This document shows, piece by piece, positions 8,587 to 18,700 of a stretch of 64,000 bases of DNA. This DNA comes from an uncultured Lysobacteraceae bacterium (GTDB lineage Bacteria > Pseudomonadota > Gammaproteobacteria > Xanthomonadales > Xanthomonadaceae). Location of the stretch: contig CAKZGB010000006.1 in NCBI GenBank assembly GCA_936911875.1, forward strand, positions 62,001-126,000, read 5' to 3'. The translations under genes and the position numbers were made by a program. The notes beneath the pieces were generated by a model that ran no database searches, was not told the origin of the DNA, and saw nothing but the letters and a program-made list of their open reading frames with translations. How positions within the stretch are numbered: the stretch's first letter is position 1; every line of letters starts with the position of its first letter.

Positions 8587-10128
8587 ATGCCCACACCGAA
8601 CGATGGCTTGACCATCCCATTGCCGCCGGGTGCATCGCCTCCGGCGCAACTAGCCAAATGGACTCCCAAGTCGTTAGGTGCAAACCGCAGTGAACGCTCG
8701 CGATGGCAAGCCCTTCGCCATTTGCTCCTGGAGCAGTGGGAACCGCCGCCGCGTGACGAACGTCCGCTGCGTTGGATCGCCGGCACCTTTTCGCTACTGC
8801 TCAATCTGCTGTTTGCGATTCTGCTGATCTACTTCATGGTGCTGCAGTATCTCGCCATGCATGCCGCCGACGACGAGGAACAGCAGGCCGTGATGGTCGA
8901 GTTTATCGGTCGCGGCAAGCGGCAGTTGGGTGGGGGTGATTCCACGCCATCCGCTCCGCCGGTCTCTTCGTCGAAGGCATCCTCGTCCGCTGCGATCGCG
9001 TCGGCTTCTGCGGCGGCTGTGAGTCAACCCACGCCTGCTGCTTCCACTACACCGCCGACGGCGCAGCAACCCGCACGGGTGCCGACGCCTGCGCCCAATG
9101 TCACCTTGAGCAAGCCGGTCGAGGACCTGTCTCCGTTCCGGGTGCCGGTTGCCAGTGCACCGCAATCGGCGGCCACGTCGCGCTCCTTGGCCGTGCAATC
9201 GCCGCAGTTGTCTGAGCGTTCGGTGTCCGATCCGATGCAGGCGCCGGACTTGCGGCCGGTCGCCAGCCCGCAACGCACCGTGTCGGAGTCCATTGCGGTC
9301 CGGCCGTCTGCCTCCTTGTCCGAACGTTCCGTGCGCGACCCGGCGCCTGCCGCCGCTTCTACGGCGCCATCGACGGCAGCTGCGCCTTCAACGACTGCGG
9401 GCGCATCGACGTCGACCAACCGCGCCACCGCGCGTGGCACGTCCAATACGCCCTCGACGACTGCCGGCCCCAATGCAGCAGCGCAAAGTGGCGGTTGGTA
9501 TCAGAACGCCACAGCCGATGACTGGGGTAATTCCAACCGCGAGCGTCCGGGGCAAAAGCAGGGCGCTCGCGACGGTCAAACCGGTTTGCAGGGGAACGAT
9601 CTGTTCGACGAGCAGGGCAAGCCGAAACTGCCGTACAAGGGTTCGGCTTCGCGCAACGATCCGCCGGGCTTAGTCAATGGCGAAGTGCGGGACTTGGATC
9701 GCGTCGGCACCTGGCGCAAACGCCGCCCGACCGATGCGAATCTTCCGGGCTCGAGCATGGTCTGGTTGCCGCATGAGACGCTGCTCGACGAATGGGTGCG
9801 TCGCGGGATCAAGGAGGTGCGTGTCCGCATTCCGGGCACCACGACCACGATCCGTTGCAAAGTGTCGGTGCTGGCATTGGGTGGTGCCTGCGGTCTGACG
9901 GATCCGAATCTGGAGGATCAGGAAGTCATTGCGCGTCCGCCACCGTCGGTGCCGTTCAAGTCGGAGCTCAATCAGCACAATGGCGGTCGTCGCGAAGACC
10001 AGAAGGTCGAAGATTTCGGCCCGGGTGCGATCATGCCCGGCCAAGCCATCAAGCCGGTCGGCAAAGATGCCTTGCCGCCATCACCGCAATCCAAAAAGCC
10101 GGCCTTTAAGTTTGGCGATGAGAAGTGA
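8587..10128 (+). CDS. Single-pass membrane protein with long Ala/Ser/Pro-rich linker, unknown function
   Basis: The protein is about 513 residues from ATG 8587; a GTG at 8572 in the same frame would add five residues and cannot be excluded. A cytoplasmic N-terminus of about 60 residues precedes one transmembrane segment (IAGTFSLLLNLLFAILLIYFMV). A long Ala/Ser/Pro/Thr-rich linker follows, with a twice-used motif SLSERSVRDP / QLSERSVSDP. The folded C-terminal part is about 150 residues with two Cys. The layout recalls TonB/TolA-type periplasm-spanning proteins, but no TonB_C domain is recognised. A strong bidirectional terminator follows. Confidence 0.7.
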   Translation: MPTPNDGLTIPLPPGASPPAQLAKWTPKSLGANRSERSRWQALRHLLLEQWEPPPRDERPLRWIAGTFSLLLNLLFAILLIYFMVLQYLAMHAADDEEQQAVMVEFIGRGKRQLGGGDSTPSAPPVSSSKASSSAAIASASAAAVSQPTPAASTTPPTAQQPARVPTPAPNVTLSKPVEDLSPFRVPVASAPQSAATSRSLAVQSPQLSERSVSDPMQAPDLRPVASPQRTVSESIAVRPSASLSERSVRDPAPAAASTAPSTAAAPSTTAGASTSTNRATARGTSNTPSTTAGPNAAAQSGGWYQNATADDWGNSNRERPGQKQGARDGQTGLQGNDLFDEQGKPKLPYKGSASRNDPPGLVNGEVRDLDRVGTWRKRRPTDANLPGSSMVWLPHETLLDEWVRRGIKEVRVRIPGTTTTIRCKVSVLALGGACGLTDPNLEDQEVIARPPPSVPFKSELNQHNGGRREDQKVEDFGPGAIMPGQAIKPVGKDALPPSPQSKKPAFKFGDEK

Positions 10129-10160
10129 TCACCGGCATGGTGCCGTACTGCTTGGAATAA

Positions 10161-10186
10161 AAAAGGACGCCGAAAGGCGTCCTTTT
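10161..10186. terminator. Bidirectional terminator between convergent genes
   Basis: A perfect 11-bp inverted repeat AAAAGGACGCC / GGCGTCCTTTT around a GAAA tetraloop. It has an A-run on one side and a T-run on the other, between the membrane protein and the convergent cytochrome gene, so it can serve both. Confidence 0.85.
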
Positions 10187-10207
10187 GGTATTGCGAAGGC
10201 GTAAACC

Positions 10208-10663
10208 TTATTCGACGTGCGACAGGTCGGTGATCTTGCCCTTACGCGATGCGAAGTAGGCAGCCAGATCGGCGACTTGCTGATCGTTGAGGTGGCCGAC
10301 TTGGCCCTTCATGACCGCGTGATCGCGCTTGCCGTCGCGGTACGAGGTGATGGCGTACTCAAGATAGTCAGCATATTGGCCGGCCAGCGTCGGATACGTC
10401 GGATCGATGGGAGCCGCGCCCTCCTTGCCATGGCATTCGACGCAGGATTGCTTGCTCGGGGTGTCAACGCTGGCGGCCAGCTTTTCACCCTCGGCGATAC
10501 GGCCATCCGGCATGCCGGCAGAAGACGACTTGATCTCGTGTTCGGCTTCTTCGGCGTGTTCGCCCTTGGCAGTTTCAGCGTGCTCTTCGGACGAGCAGGC
10601 GACCAGCGCGGCGCTGAGCAACAGAGCAGACAGCAGGGATTTGGCAGTGATGTTCAAAGTCAT
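10208..10663 (-). CDS. Class I cytochrome c, lipoprotein type
   Basis: The protein is about 151 residues from MTLNITAKSLL; a longer frame starting nine codons upstream is less likely because it precedes the signal sequence. A lipoprotein signal with lipobox LVAC is followed by a Glu/His-rich linker (EEHAETAKGEHAEEAEHE). A single-haem domain with CVECH and a distal Met region (HAVMKGQVGHLNDQQVADLAAYFAS) completes it. It is a membrane-tethered electron carrier facing the periplasm; its partner is not evident. The second cytochrome c gene lies 35 bp upstream on the same strand. Confidence 0.85.
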   Translation of the reverse strand: MTLNITAKSLLSALLLSAALVACSSEEHAETAKGEHAEEAEHEIKSSSAGMPDGRIAEGEKLAASVDTPSKQSCVECHGKEGAAPIDPTYPTLAGQYADYLEYAITSYRDGKRDHAVMKGQVGHLNDQQVADLAAYFASRKGKITDLSHVE

Positions 10664-10698
10664 GACGTTCGGTACCGGATTAAAGGTCACAGGGCGGC

Positions 10699-11097
10699 TT
10701 ACGGCTTGACCGAAGCAAGGTAGGCGGCGATGTCAGCCAGCTGCTGCTCGGAGAAGCTGGTGGCCTGGGCGCGCATAGTGGGGTGCTTGCGGGTGCCCTT
10801 GCGGTATTCGAGCAGAGCGTTGCGCAAGTAGGCCTCGCTCTGACCGCCGATACGCGGCACGTGGTAGTTCGGGTAGGCGTTCTTGAAGCCGGACACGCCA
10901 TGGCAGCCACGGCAGGTGTAAGCGAGCTCCTTACCGCGCTGTGCATTGCCCAGCGAGCTGCTAGGCGCCGCAGCGGTGGCGGTGGCCGTTGCGGGAGTGG
11001 CGGCTGCCGTTTTGGCAGGTGCCGGTTCCGCGGACATAGCACCGGCGGCGGCAAATGCCAGACCGGCAATGGCAAGGATCGTCAAGGGTCGCTTCAT
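10699..11097 (-). CDS. Class I cytochrome c, periplasmic
   Basis: The 132-residue protein has a Sec signal peptide (MKRPLTILAIAGLAFAAAGAMSA), an Ala/Thr/Pro linker and one haem site CRGCH. The axial Met region is KHPTMRAQATSFSEQQLADIAAYLAS. It resembles cytochrome c4/c5-type single-domain carriers and shares the NAYP..Y..PRI.GQ segment seen in that group. It lies just upstream of the lipoprotein cytochrome on the same strand, so the two are probably co-transcribed and form a soluble/tethered pair (inference). Confidence 0.85.
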   Translation of the reverse strand: MKRPLTILAIAGLAFAAAGAMSAEPAPAKTAAATPATATATAAAPSSSLGNAQRGKELAYTCRGCHGVSGFKNAYPNYHVPRIGGQSEAYLRNALLEYRKGTRKHPTMRAQATSFSEQQLADIAAYLASVKP

Positions 11098-11282
11098 GGC
11101 TGTTGGGCTGAATTGATGGTGAATTGCGCATTATATCGGTTTCACGGACTAAATAGCATCCATTGCCGGACAGACCGTGCCGGAATGGCCCATGACCTTT
11201 GTGGGATAGTCGCGGCCATTGGAGTCAGCGTATCGTTGCGCTATGGGCGCGAGGGTGCCCCACGAGCAGGAAGTTCCATTTC

Positions 11283-12380
11283 ATGATGAATCGCATCTCA
11301 CTTTCCCGCACCGGTATGGCCTTGGCCTTAGCGCTGACGGTCATGACCGCCATGCCGGCCTGTAAAAAAGCAGACAAACCGGATGAAAAGACCGACAAGG
11401 TCGAAGCGGTCCCCGTCGAGGTGACGGCCGTCCGCGTGGACTCCGTGTCCAACAGTTTTTCCGGCACGGCGCCGTTAGAGGCCAAGGGTGAGGCGCAAGT
11501 CGTGGCCAAAACCTCGGGTGTGGCCCGCCAGGTTCTGTTTGAGGAAGGCCAATTCGTGCGTGCCGGTCAGACCATGGTCCGACTGGAAAGCGATCGTCAG
11601 CGCCTGCAAGTGCAACAGGCTTCCGCGCAGGTCGAAAAGCTGCAGCGCGATTACGCCCGCGCCGAAGCGCTGGCGCGCGAGCAACTGATCGCCCGTTCCG
11701 ATCTGGATCGCATCCGCTTTGAACTGGCCAACGCACGCTCGACGTTGAATCTGGCGCAGCTCGAACTGTCCTATACCAATGTCACCGCACCGATTAGCGG
11801 CACGGTCGCGGCCCGCAGCATCAAGACCGGCAACTTTGTACAGATCAGTTCGCCGATCTACCGCATTGTGAGCAGCCAATTGCTAGAGGCTGTGATCAAC
11901 GTGCCGGAAGCCGAGAAGTCCAAGCTGCAGGTCGGCCTTCCTGTGCAGATGACGGTGGATGCGATGCCCGGACAGTCGTTCGAGGGTCGCATTTCTCGCA
12001 TTGCGCCGGTGGTGGATTCGGGTAGTGGTACGTTCCGCGCCGTCGCCGCATTCCCCGGCGGTCTGGGTCTGCAACCCGGTATGTTCGGGCGTCTAAGTGT
12101 GGCCTTCGATCAGCGCAGCAATGCGATGCTGGTGCCGCGTGCGGCTTTGCTTGAGGGTGAGCAGAATTCGGCGGTGTTTGTTGTGCGCAACGGCAAGGCG
12201 GTTCGGGCACCGATTACTACCGGTTACTCGCAAGGCGAATGGATCGAAGTGCGTAGCGGCATCACGGCGCAGGATCGCGTGATTACCGCCGGTAAGGCCG
12301 CAGTGCGCGATGGCATGCCGGTCACGGTGTTGGCACCTGCCGCGCCGCAGACTCCCGCGCCGTCCCCCGCAACCCGCTGA
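11283..12380 (+). CDS. RND efflux periplasmic adaptor (membrane fusion protein)
   Basis: The ~365-residue protein starts at ATG 11283 (a second ATG follows at once), with AGGAAG about ten bases upstream. A lipoprotein signal ends at lipobox MPAC. The HlyD/AcrA-type layout follows: split lipoyl domain (GEAQVVAKTSGVARQVLFEEGQFVRAGQ and YTNVTAPISGTV), an alpha-hairpin of about 60 residues, a beta-barrel (PVQMTVDAMPGQSFEGRISRI) and a membrane-proximal domain. It bridges the inner-membrane pump and an outer-membrane channel. Two RND permease genes follow and no TolC-type gene is nearby. Confidence 0.93.
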   Translation: MMNRISLSRTGMALALALTVMTAMPACKKADKPDEKTDKVEAVPVEVTAVRVDSVSNSFSGTAPLEAKGEAQVVAKTSGVARQVLFEEGQFVRAGQTMVRLESDRQRLQVQQASAQVEKLQRDYARAEALAREQLIARSDLDRIRFELANARSTLNLAQLELSYTNVTAPISGTVAARSIKTGNFVQISSPIYRIVSSQLLEAVINVPEAEKSKLQVGLPVQMTVDAMPGQSFEGRISRIAPVVDSGSGTFRAVAAFPGGLGLQPGMFGRLSVAFDQRSNAMLVPRAALLEGEQNSAVFVVRNGKAVRAPITTGYSQGEWIEVRSGITAQDRVITAGKAAVRDGMPVTVLAPAAPQTPAPSPATR

Positions 12381-12394
12381 GTCGGAGTCGCACA

Positions 12395-15300
12395 GTGAGC
12401 TTTGATTCCCATCAACCGCGTCCCTTCGACGTGGTGGAATTCTCGACGCGTCGCCGCGTGACCGTGGCGATGATGACCCTGACGCTGGTGCTGTTCGGTC
12501 TGATTGCACTGAATGCGCTCAAGGTCAATCTGCTGCCGGACATGAGCTATCCGACACTGACGGTCCGCACGGAATACACCGGCGCCGCACCGACGGAAGT
12601 GGAGACGCTAATTAGCGAACCGCTCGAAGAAGCGCTCGGTGTCGTGAAAGGTTTGCGCAAAATCAAGTCGGTTTCGCGCGCGGGCCAAAGCGACATCGTG
12701 CTCGAATACGCGTGGGGCACGGACATGGATCGCGCGGGTCTCGATGTGCGCGACAAACTCGATACCGTCAGTCTGCCGTTGCAGGCCAAGTCGCCGGTGG
12801 TGCTGCGTTTCAATCCGTCGACCGAGCCAATCATGCGTCTCGCGCTGACGGAGCCCGAGTCCGGCGATCCCATCATGCAGCTCATGGAGTTGCGTCGTTT
12901 CGCGGACGACGATCTGCGCAAAAAACTGGAACCGGTTGATGGCGTTGCCGCGGTTAAAGTCGGCGGCGGTCTGGAAGACGAGATCCAGGTCGATATCGAT
13001 CCGAAGCGTCTCGCAGCACTGCATATTTCGCCCGAGACGGTAATCAACCGCCTGCAAGTGGAGAACGTCAATCTGTCGGGCGGTCGCATTGAAGAGGGGA
13101 TGCAACGTTACCTGGTGCGTACCGTCAATGAATTCCGGTCGCTGGATGATTTGCGCAATCTGCTGATCACCACGCAGGCGCAAACCGGTAATGCCTCACA
13201 GGATGCGCTGGCGCAAGTGGCATCACTCGCCGCCGCACAAGGTAACTCGGCGGCATTGGCCGCAGCATCGTCTGCGCAATCGGCAAACTCTTCGAGCAAC
13301 GTGTCGCCGGGTGGCGGCAAGGCCATCCGCTTAGGCGATGTGGCCACGGTCCGTCAGTCGTACAAGGAACGGGAGGCGATTATCCGTCTCAACGGTCGTG
13401 AGACGGTGGAGCTGGCAGTTTATAAAGAGGGCGATGCCAACACGGTTGCTACTGCCGATGCGCTGACACAGCGACTGGAGCTCATTCGCAAGGAACTGCC
13501 CAAAGGTTTCGAAGTCACTACGATCGAGGACCAGTCGCAGTTCATCCGTCACGCCATCGGTGACGTCAAGCTCGATGCGGTGATCGGTGGTGTGCTCGCC
13601 ATTCTGATTATCTTTCTGTTCCTGCGCGACGGCTGGAGTACCTTCGTCATCAGCTTGAGCCTGCCGGTTTCGATCATCACGACCTTCTTCTTTATGGGGC
13701 AGCTCGGCTTGTCCTTGAACGTGATGTCACTTGGCGGTCTGGCCTTGGCCACCGGTCTGGTTGTCGACGACTCGATCGTGGTGCTGGAGAGTATTGCCAA
13801 GGCGCGCGAGCGCGGGCTGGGGGTGCTTGAGGCTGCAATCCAAGGCACGCGAGAGGTATCCCTGGCAGTGGTCGCTTCGACATTGACCACCATTGCCGTG
13901 TTCCTGCCGCTGGTCTTTGTCGAAGGCGTGGCCGGTCAACTGTTCCGCGATCAGGCGCTGACGATTGCCATCGCCATTGCGATCTCGCTGGTCGTCTCGA
14001 TGACCTTGATCCCCATGCTGAGTGCGCTGAAGGCCCGTTCGCCGATGGCGTATCCGGTGGAGCCTGCACATCCGCAATGGCAACCCACGAAGCGTTGGCA
14101 ACAACCGTTTGCGTTTATCGGCCGCTGGATCGGCAAAATCTTCGGCGCGGTGCAGTTTGCGCTGTACTGGTTGGGCTTCCGCATCTGGAACGGTCTGAAT
14201 CGTGTCATGGCACCGGTGATGGGCAAGTTCAGTGACTTGGCGATGCGTCCGTATCACTGGCTTGAAGGCCGTTATTTTGCGGCCTTGCCCTCGGCATTGT
14301 CGCGTCCGCGTTTTGTGTTGAGTGTGGCGGCCGGCGTGTTTGCGCTGAGCATGCTGATCGTGCCGATGCTCGGTACCGACCTGATTCCGCAACTGGCACA
14401 GGATCGATTTGATCTGACAATGAAACTGCCGCCGGGAACGCCATTGCAGCGCACCGATGCGATGGTTCGCGATCTGCAGGTGGCCCACGGCAAGGAAGGT
14501 GGGGTCCGCGCGTTGTATGGCGTGTCCGGTACCGGTACGCGTCTGGATGCCAATCCGACCGAGAGCGGCGAAAACATCGGCAAAATCAGCATCCTGATGA
14601 TCGATGGCGGTTCGACCAAGGTCGAAGCCGATGTCACGCAGTCGATGCGACGCTCGTTGCGGAACTATCCCAATGCGCAGGTGACGTTCGCGCGCCCGCA
14701 GCTGTTCTCGTTCTCGACGCCGCTCGAAATTGAAATTTCGGGTAACGATCTGGAAACCATTCGCCGTGCCGGTCAGCGCATGGCGGCGATGCTGCGCGAT
14801 AACGATCACTACGCCGACGTCAAATCGACAGTCGAGCAGGGTTTTCCTGAAATCCAGATTCACTTTGACGAAGCGCGTGCGGCCGCTCTCGGTCTGACTT
14901 CGCGTCAGATTGCCGATGCCGTCGTGCGTCAGGTCGCGGGTGAAGTGGCGACACGCTACAGCTTCCGCGACCGCAAAATCGATGTGCTGGTGCGCGCCAA
15001 TGAGAACGAGCGCAATTCCGTTGATGCGATTCGTGATCTGGTCGTGTCCACGCCATCGGGTCGCACCATCACCTTGTCGAGCGTCGCGGACATCGTCAGC
15101 ACCGAGGGTCCTTCGGAAATTCACCGCGCCGATCAGCAACGCGTAGCTGTCGTGAGTGCGAACTTGCGCGGTATCGATCTGGGCGCCGCAGTGCGTGAGG
15201 TCAATGCGATGGTGGTACGTCAGCCCTTGGGTGCCGACACCGCCATTCATATCGGCGGGCAGGGTGCCGAGCTGAAGGAGTCGACGCGTTCGCTGCTGTT

Positions 15301-15778
15301 CGCGTTCGGGCTCGCGGTGTTCCTGGTGTATCTGGTGATGGCATCGCAGTTTGAATCGCTGCGCCATCCCTTCGTCATTCTGTTCACGATTCCGCTGGCC
15401 ATGGTCGGTGCGGTCTGGGCGCTGTTCCTGACCGGCAACTCCATCTCGGTAGTGGTGTTTATCGGTCTGATTCTGCTGGTGGGTCTGGTCACCAAGAATG
15501 CCATCATCCTGATTGACCGTATTAATCAGCTCCGTGCCGATGGCATGGCGCTGGACGAAGCGATCACCGCCGGTGCCCGTTCGCGCTTGCGTCCGATTGT
15601 GATGACGACTTTGTGTTCGCTGTTCGGCTTCCTGCCGTTGGCCATCGCCATGGGGCAGGGTGCCGAGGTGCGCTCGCCGATGGCCATTACCGTGATCGGC
15701 GGTTTGCTGGTCTCGACGCTGCTGACGCTGTTTGTGATTCCGGTGGCGTATCGTCTGATGGAGAGCCGTCGCCAATGA
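12395..15778 (+). CDS. RND efflux permease, first of a pair
   Basis: A GTG start 15 bp after the adaptor, with GGAG upstream, opens a 1127-residue inner-membrane pump of the HAE1/AcrB-like superfamily. A first transmembrane helix (VTVAMMTLTLVLFGLIALNAL) precedes a porter domain, and family motifs such as GGLALATGLVVDDSIVVLE and GLILLVGLVTKNAIILIDR are present. An Ala/Ser/Asn-rich insertion lies near residues 270-305. A second insert of about 90 residues between helices 6 and 7 (around 555-630) makes it longer than the usual ~1040. The substrate cannot be read from sequence. The 3' end overlaps the next permease by 4 bp (ATGA). Confidence 0.92.
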   Translation: MSFDSHQPRPFDVVEFSTRRRVTVAMMTLTLVLFGLIALNALKVNLLPDMSYPTLTVRTEYTGAAPTEVETLISEPLEEALGVVKGLRKIKSVSRAGQSDIVLEYAWGTDMDRAGLDVRDKLDTVSLPLQAKSPVVLRFNPSTEPIMRLALTEPESGDPIMQLMELRRFADDDLRKKLEPVDGVAAVKVGGGLEDEIQVDIDPKRLAALHISPETVINRLQVENVNLSGGRIEEGMQRYLVRTVNEFRSLDDLRNLLITTQAQTGNASQDALAQVASLAAAQGNSAALAAASSAQSANSSSNVSPGGGKAIRLGDVATVRQSYKEREAIIRLNGRETVELAVYKEGDANTVATADALTQRLELIRKELPKGFEVTTIEDQSQFIRHAIGDVKLDAVIGGVLAILIIFLFLRDGWSTFVISLSLPVSIITTFFFMGQLGLSLNVMSLGGLALATGLVVDDSIVVLESIAKARERGLGVLEAAIQGTREVSLAVVASTLTTIAVFLPLVFVEGVAGQLFRDQALTIAIAIAISLVVSMTLIPMLSALKARSPMAYPVEPAHPQWQPTKRWQQPFAFIGRWIGKIFGAVQFALYWLGFRIWNGLNRVMAPVMGKFSDLAMRPYHWLEGRYFAALPSALSRPRFVLSVAAGVFALSMLIVPMLGTDLIPQLAQDRFDLTMKLPPGTPLQRTDAMVRDLQVAHGKEGGVRALYGVSGTGTRLDANPTESGENIGKISILMIDGGSTKVEADVTQSMRRSLRNYPNAQVTFARPQLFSFSTPLEIEISGNDLETIRRAGQRMAAMLRDNDHYADVKSTVEQGFPEIQIHFDEARAAALGLTSRQIADAVVRQVAGEVATRYSFRDRKIDVLVRANENERNSVDAIRDLVVSTPSGRTITLSSVADIVSTEGPSEIHRADQQRVAVVSANLRGIDLGAAVREVNAMVVRQPLGADTAIHIGGQGAELKESTRSLLFAFGLAVFLVYLVMASQFESLRHPFVILFTIPLAMVGAVWALFLTGNSISVVVFIGLILLVGLVTKNAIILIDRINQLRADGMALDEAITAGARSRLRPIVMTTLCSLFGFLPLAIAMGQGAEVRSPMAITVIGGLLVSTLLTLFVIPVAYRLMESRRQ

Positions 15779-18700
15779 GCTTGACCGAGTTCAGCCTGCG
15801 GCGGCCCATTACGACCATCATGTTCTTCGTGTCCATGGTGGTGATCGGGCTGGTGTCGGCCGTGCGCCTACCGTTAGAGCAGCTGCCGGATATCTCGTTC
15901 CCGTTTGTTGGCGTTTCGATGGGTTACCAGGGCTCCACGCCCGAGGAAACCGAACGCTCATTGGTGCGTCCTGCCGAAGAAGCCTTATCGACGATTCCCG
16001 GCGTCAAGTCCATGAACGGCCAGGCCACCAGTGAGGGTGCCTTCGTCGGTCTGTTCTTTAAAGACTGGAGCAAGGACATCTCGCTGTTTGCGGCCGAGGC
16101 TCGCGAAAAGATGGATGCCATCCGCGATCAGCTGCCCGAGGACTTTCAACGCTATACCATCGTTAAGTTCTCTACATCCGATCAGCCTGTGCTGCGGATT
16201 CGGCTTGCCGGCCAGGGAGATCTGAGCCGACAGTACGAACTGATTGACCGCCGGATCAAGCGGCGCATTGAACGCATTGATGGTGTGGCCCGCGTGACCA
16301 TTTCCGGCGCCATGCCGAACGAGGTCGAGATTGCGGTGCATCCGGATCGGATGACGGCCAACGGCCTCACTTTGAATGCGCTCGCCAGCCGTCTGCAGAC
16401 CATGAATTTTTCGCTGTCGGGTGGTGTCATTACCGATGGCGAGACGCGCTATCGGATTCAGCCGCAAGGTGAGGTCCGCAAGCTCGATGATTACGCGAAC
16501 CTGGTGCTGAACACCCGTGGTGTGCGTCTGCGCGATGTCGCAGACGTGCAACTCAAACCGGCACGGTTGGATTCGGGTCGTCGCATCAACGGTCGACCGG
16601 CGATCGGTATTGATGTGTTTAAATCCCGCGATGCGAATCTGGTCGATACGACCGGTGCCGTGATGCGCGAGATTGAAAAGCTGGGTTCCGATCCCGAACT
16701 GCGCGGAATCGATATCAAAGTGGTCGCCAACCAGGGCGACGATGTGACTAACTCGCTGACCCAGCTGGCCGAAGCCGGTCTGGTGGGTCTGTTCCTGTCG
16801 ACCGCAGTGCTGTTCTTCTTCCTGCGCCATTGGCCGTCGACACTGATGGTGTCGACTGCGATTCCGATCTGCTTTGTGATGACCCTGGGGTTCATGTACT
16901 TTGCGGGCCTGAGTCTCAACATCCTGACCATGATGGGCTTGCTGCTGGCCGTCGGTATGCTGGTCGATAACGCCGTGGTGGTGGTCGAGAGCATCTATCA
17001 GGAACGCGAGCGAATGCCCGGTGATCCGCAGCGTGCTGCCATCATCGGCACTCGCAACGTCGCCATTGCGCTGTCGGCAGGTACGCTGTGCCACTGCATC
17101 GTGTTTGTGCCCAATCTGTTTGGCGAACGCAATCAGATCAGTATCTTTATGGCGCAGATTGCGGCGACCATTTCCGTCTCGCTGCTGGCCTCGTGGCTGG
17201 TTGCGATCAGCCTGATTCCCATGCTGGCCGCGCGTATGAAAACCCCGCCGGCCGTGCACAGCAATAAGGGCGTCATCTATCGGCTGCAGCTGCGCTATGC
17301 GGAGCTGCTGCGTTATTCGTTGCGCCATCGCGGCTTGAGTTTGCTGGGCATGTTGCTGATCCTGCTGATCAGCATCGTTCCGATCGTGATGACCAAGGTC
17401 AACATGTTCGAAGACGATGGCGGCACGGAAATAAATCTCAACTACGAATTCAAAGGCGCCTACACGAAGGATCAGATTTCATCCGAGCTGGCCAAGGCCG
17501 AGAATTTCCTGCAGGCCCATCGTAAGGAATACAAGATCAAGCAGGTCTATGCCTACTACCAGGATGGTGGTGGCGATACCTTTGGCGGCTCCAGCATCAA
17601 TCTGACGTTCGAAGATGGCACCAAGGACACCAAGGCGATCGCCGAGCGCATCTCCAAGGCCTTGCCGAAGTCGGCGATTGCTGACATCAACGTCAGTGGT
17701 GCCGGCGACGGCGGTGGTGGTCAGGACAAGATCCAGGTCCATCTGACCGGTGACTCCGTCAGTCAGATTCGCGAAGTAGCCGATGACATTCTGCCGATCC
17801 TGCGACGGATCCCTTCGATTCGCGATCTGCGGATCGACAACATGTCGCGCCTGAGTGAAATGAACGTCAGCGTCGATCGCGATCGTGCGGCGGCGTTCGG
17901 TGTGTCCGCCGACGAGGTGTCGCGCTTTATCGGCATCGCCCTGCGTGGTGCCGTGCTGCGCTCGTATCGTCAGGATGATGTCGAAGTGCCCGTGTGGGTC
18001 CGTTTCGAAGGCTCGGAGAAGCGCACGACAGCCGACATGGCCGGCTTCAATATCATCAGCTCCGATGGTCGCACGGTGCCCTTGCTGAGCGTGGTGCGCG
18101 TGAATGTCGTGCCCACAGCCACCACCATCAATCGTGTTGATCGCCGCACCACCATTACGTTGACGGGTGAGCTGGCACCCAAGGCCACCGTGCCCGAGGC
18201 CCGCAAAGCGCTCGAGGATCGGCTCAAGTCCGTTGCGTTCCCGCCGGGCTATGGCTACAACTTCGAAGGCTCAGCGTTTGAACGCGATGACGAGGCGATG
18301 GGCCAGATGATGTTCAACCTGCTGCTGGCACTGGTCATGATTTACGTCGTGATGGCCGCAGTGTTTGAATCGCTGCTGTTCCCGTCGGCCATCATGAGCG
18401 GCGTGGTGTTCTCCGTGCTCGGCGTGTTCTGGCTGTTCATGCTGACCGGCACGACGTTCTCGGTCATGGCCTTTATCGGCATTCTTGTGCTGATGGGCGT
18501 GGTAGTGAACAACGGCATCGTGATGATTGAGCATATCAACAATCTGCGCCGCAGCGGTATGAATCGCACCGATGCATTGGTCGAAGGCTCGAAGGAGCGT
18601 TTGCGCCCGATTCTGATGACCATGGGTACCGCGATTCTGGCGATGGTGCCGCTGTCAATTGAACGTGGTGGCGGTGATGGCAACGGCATCGAATACTTTG

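Noticed and set aside
13727..15775. A 682-codon frame antisense to the first RND permease
   Set aside because: Composition is extremely His/Gln/Arg-rich, as expected for the complement of a membrane protein gene; no domain seen.
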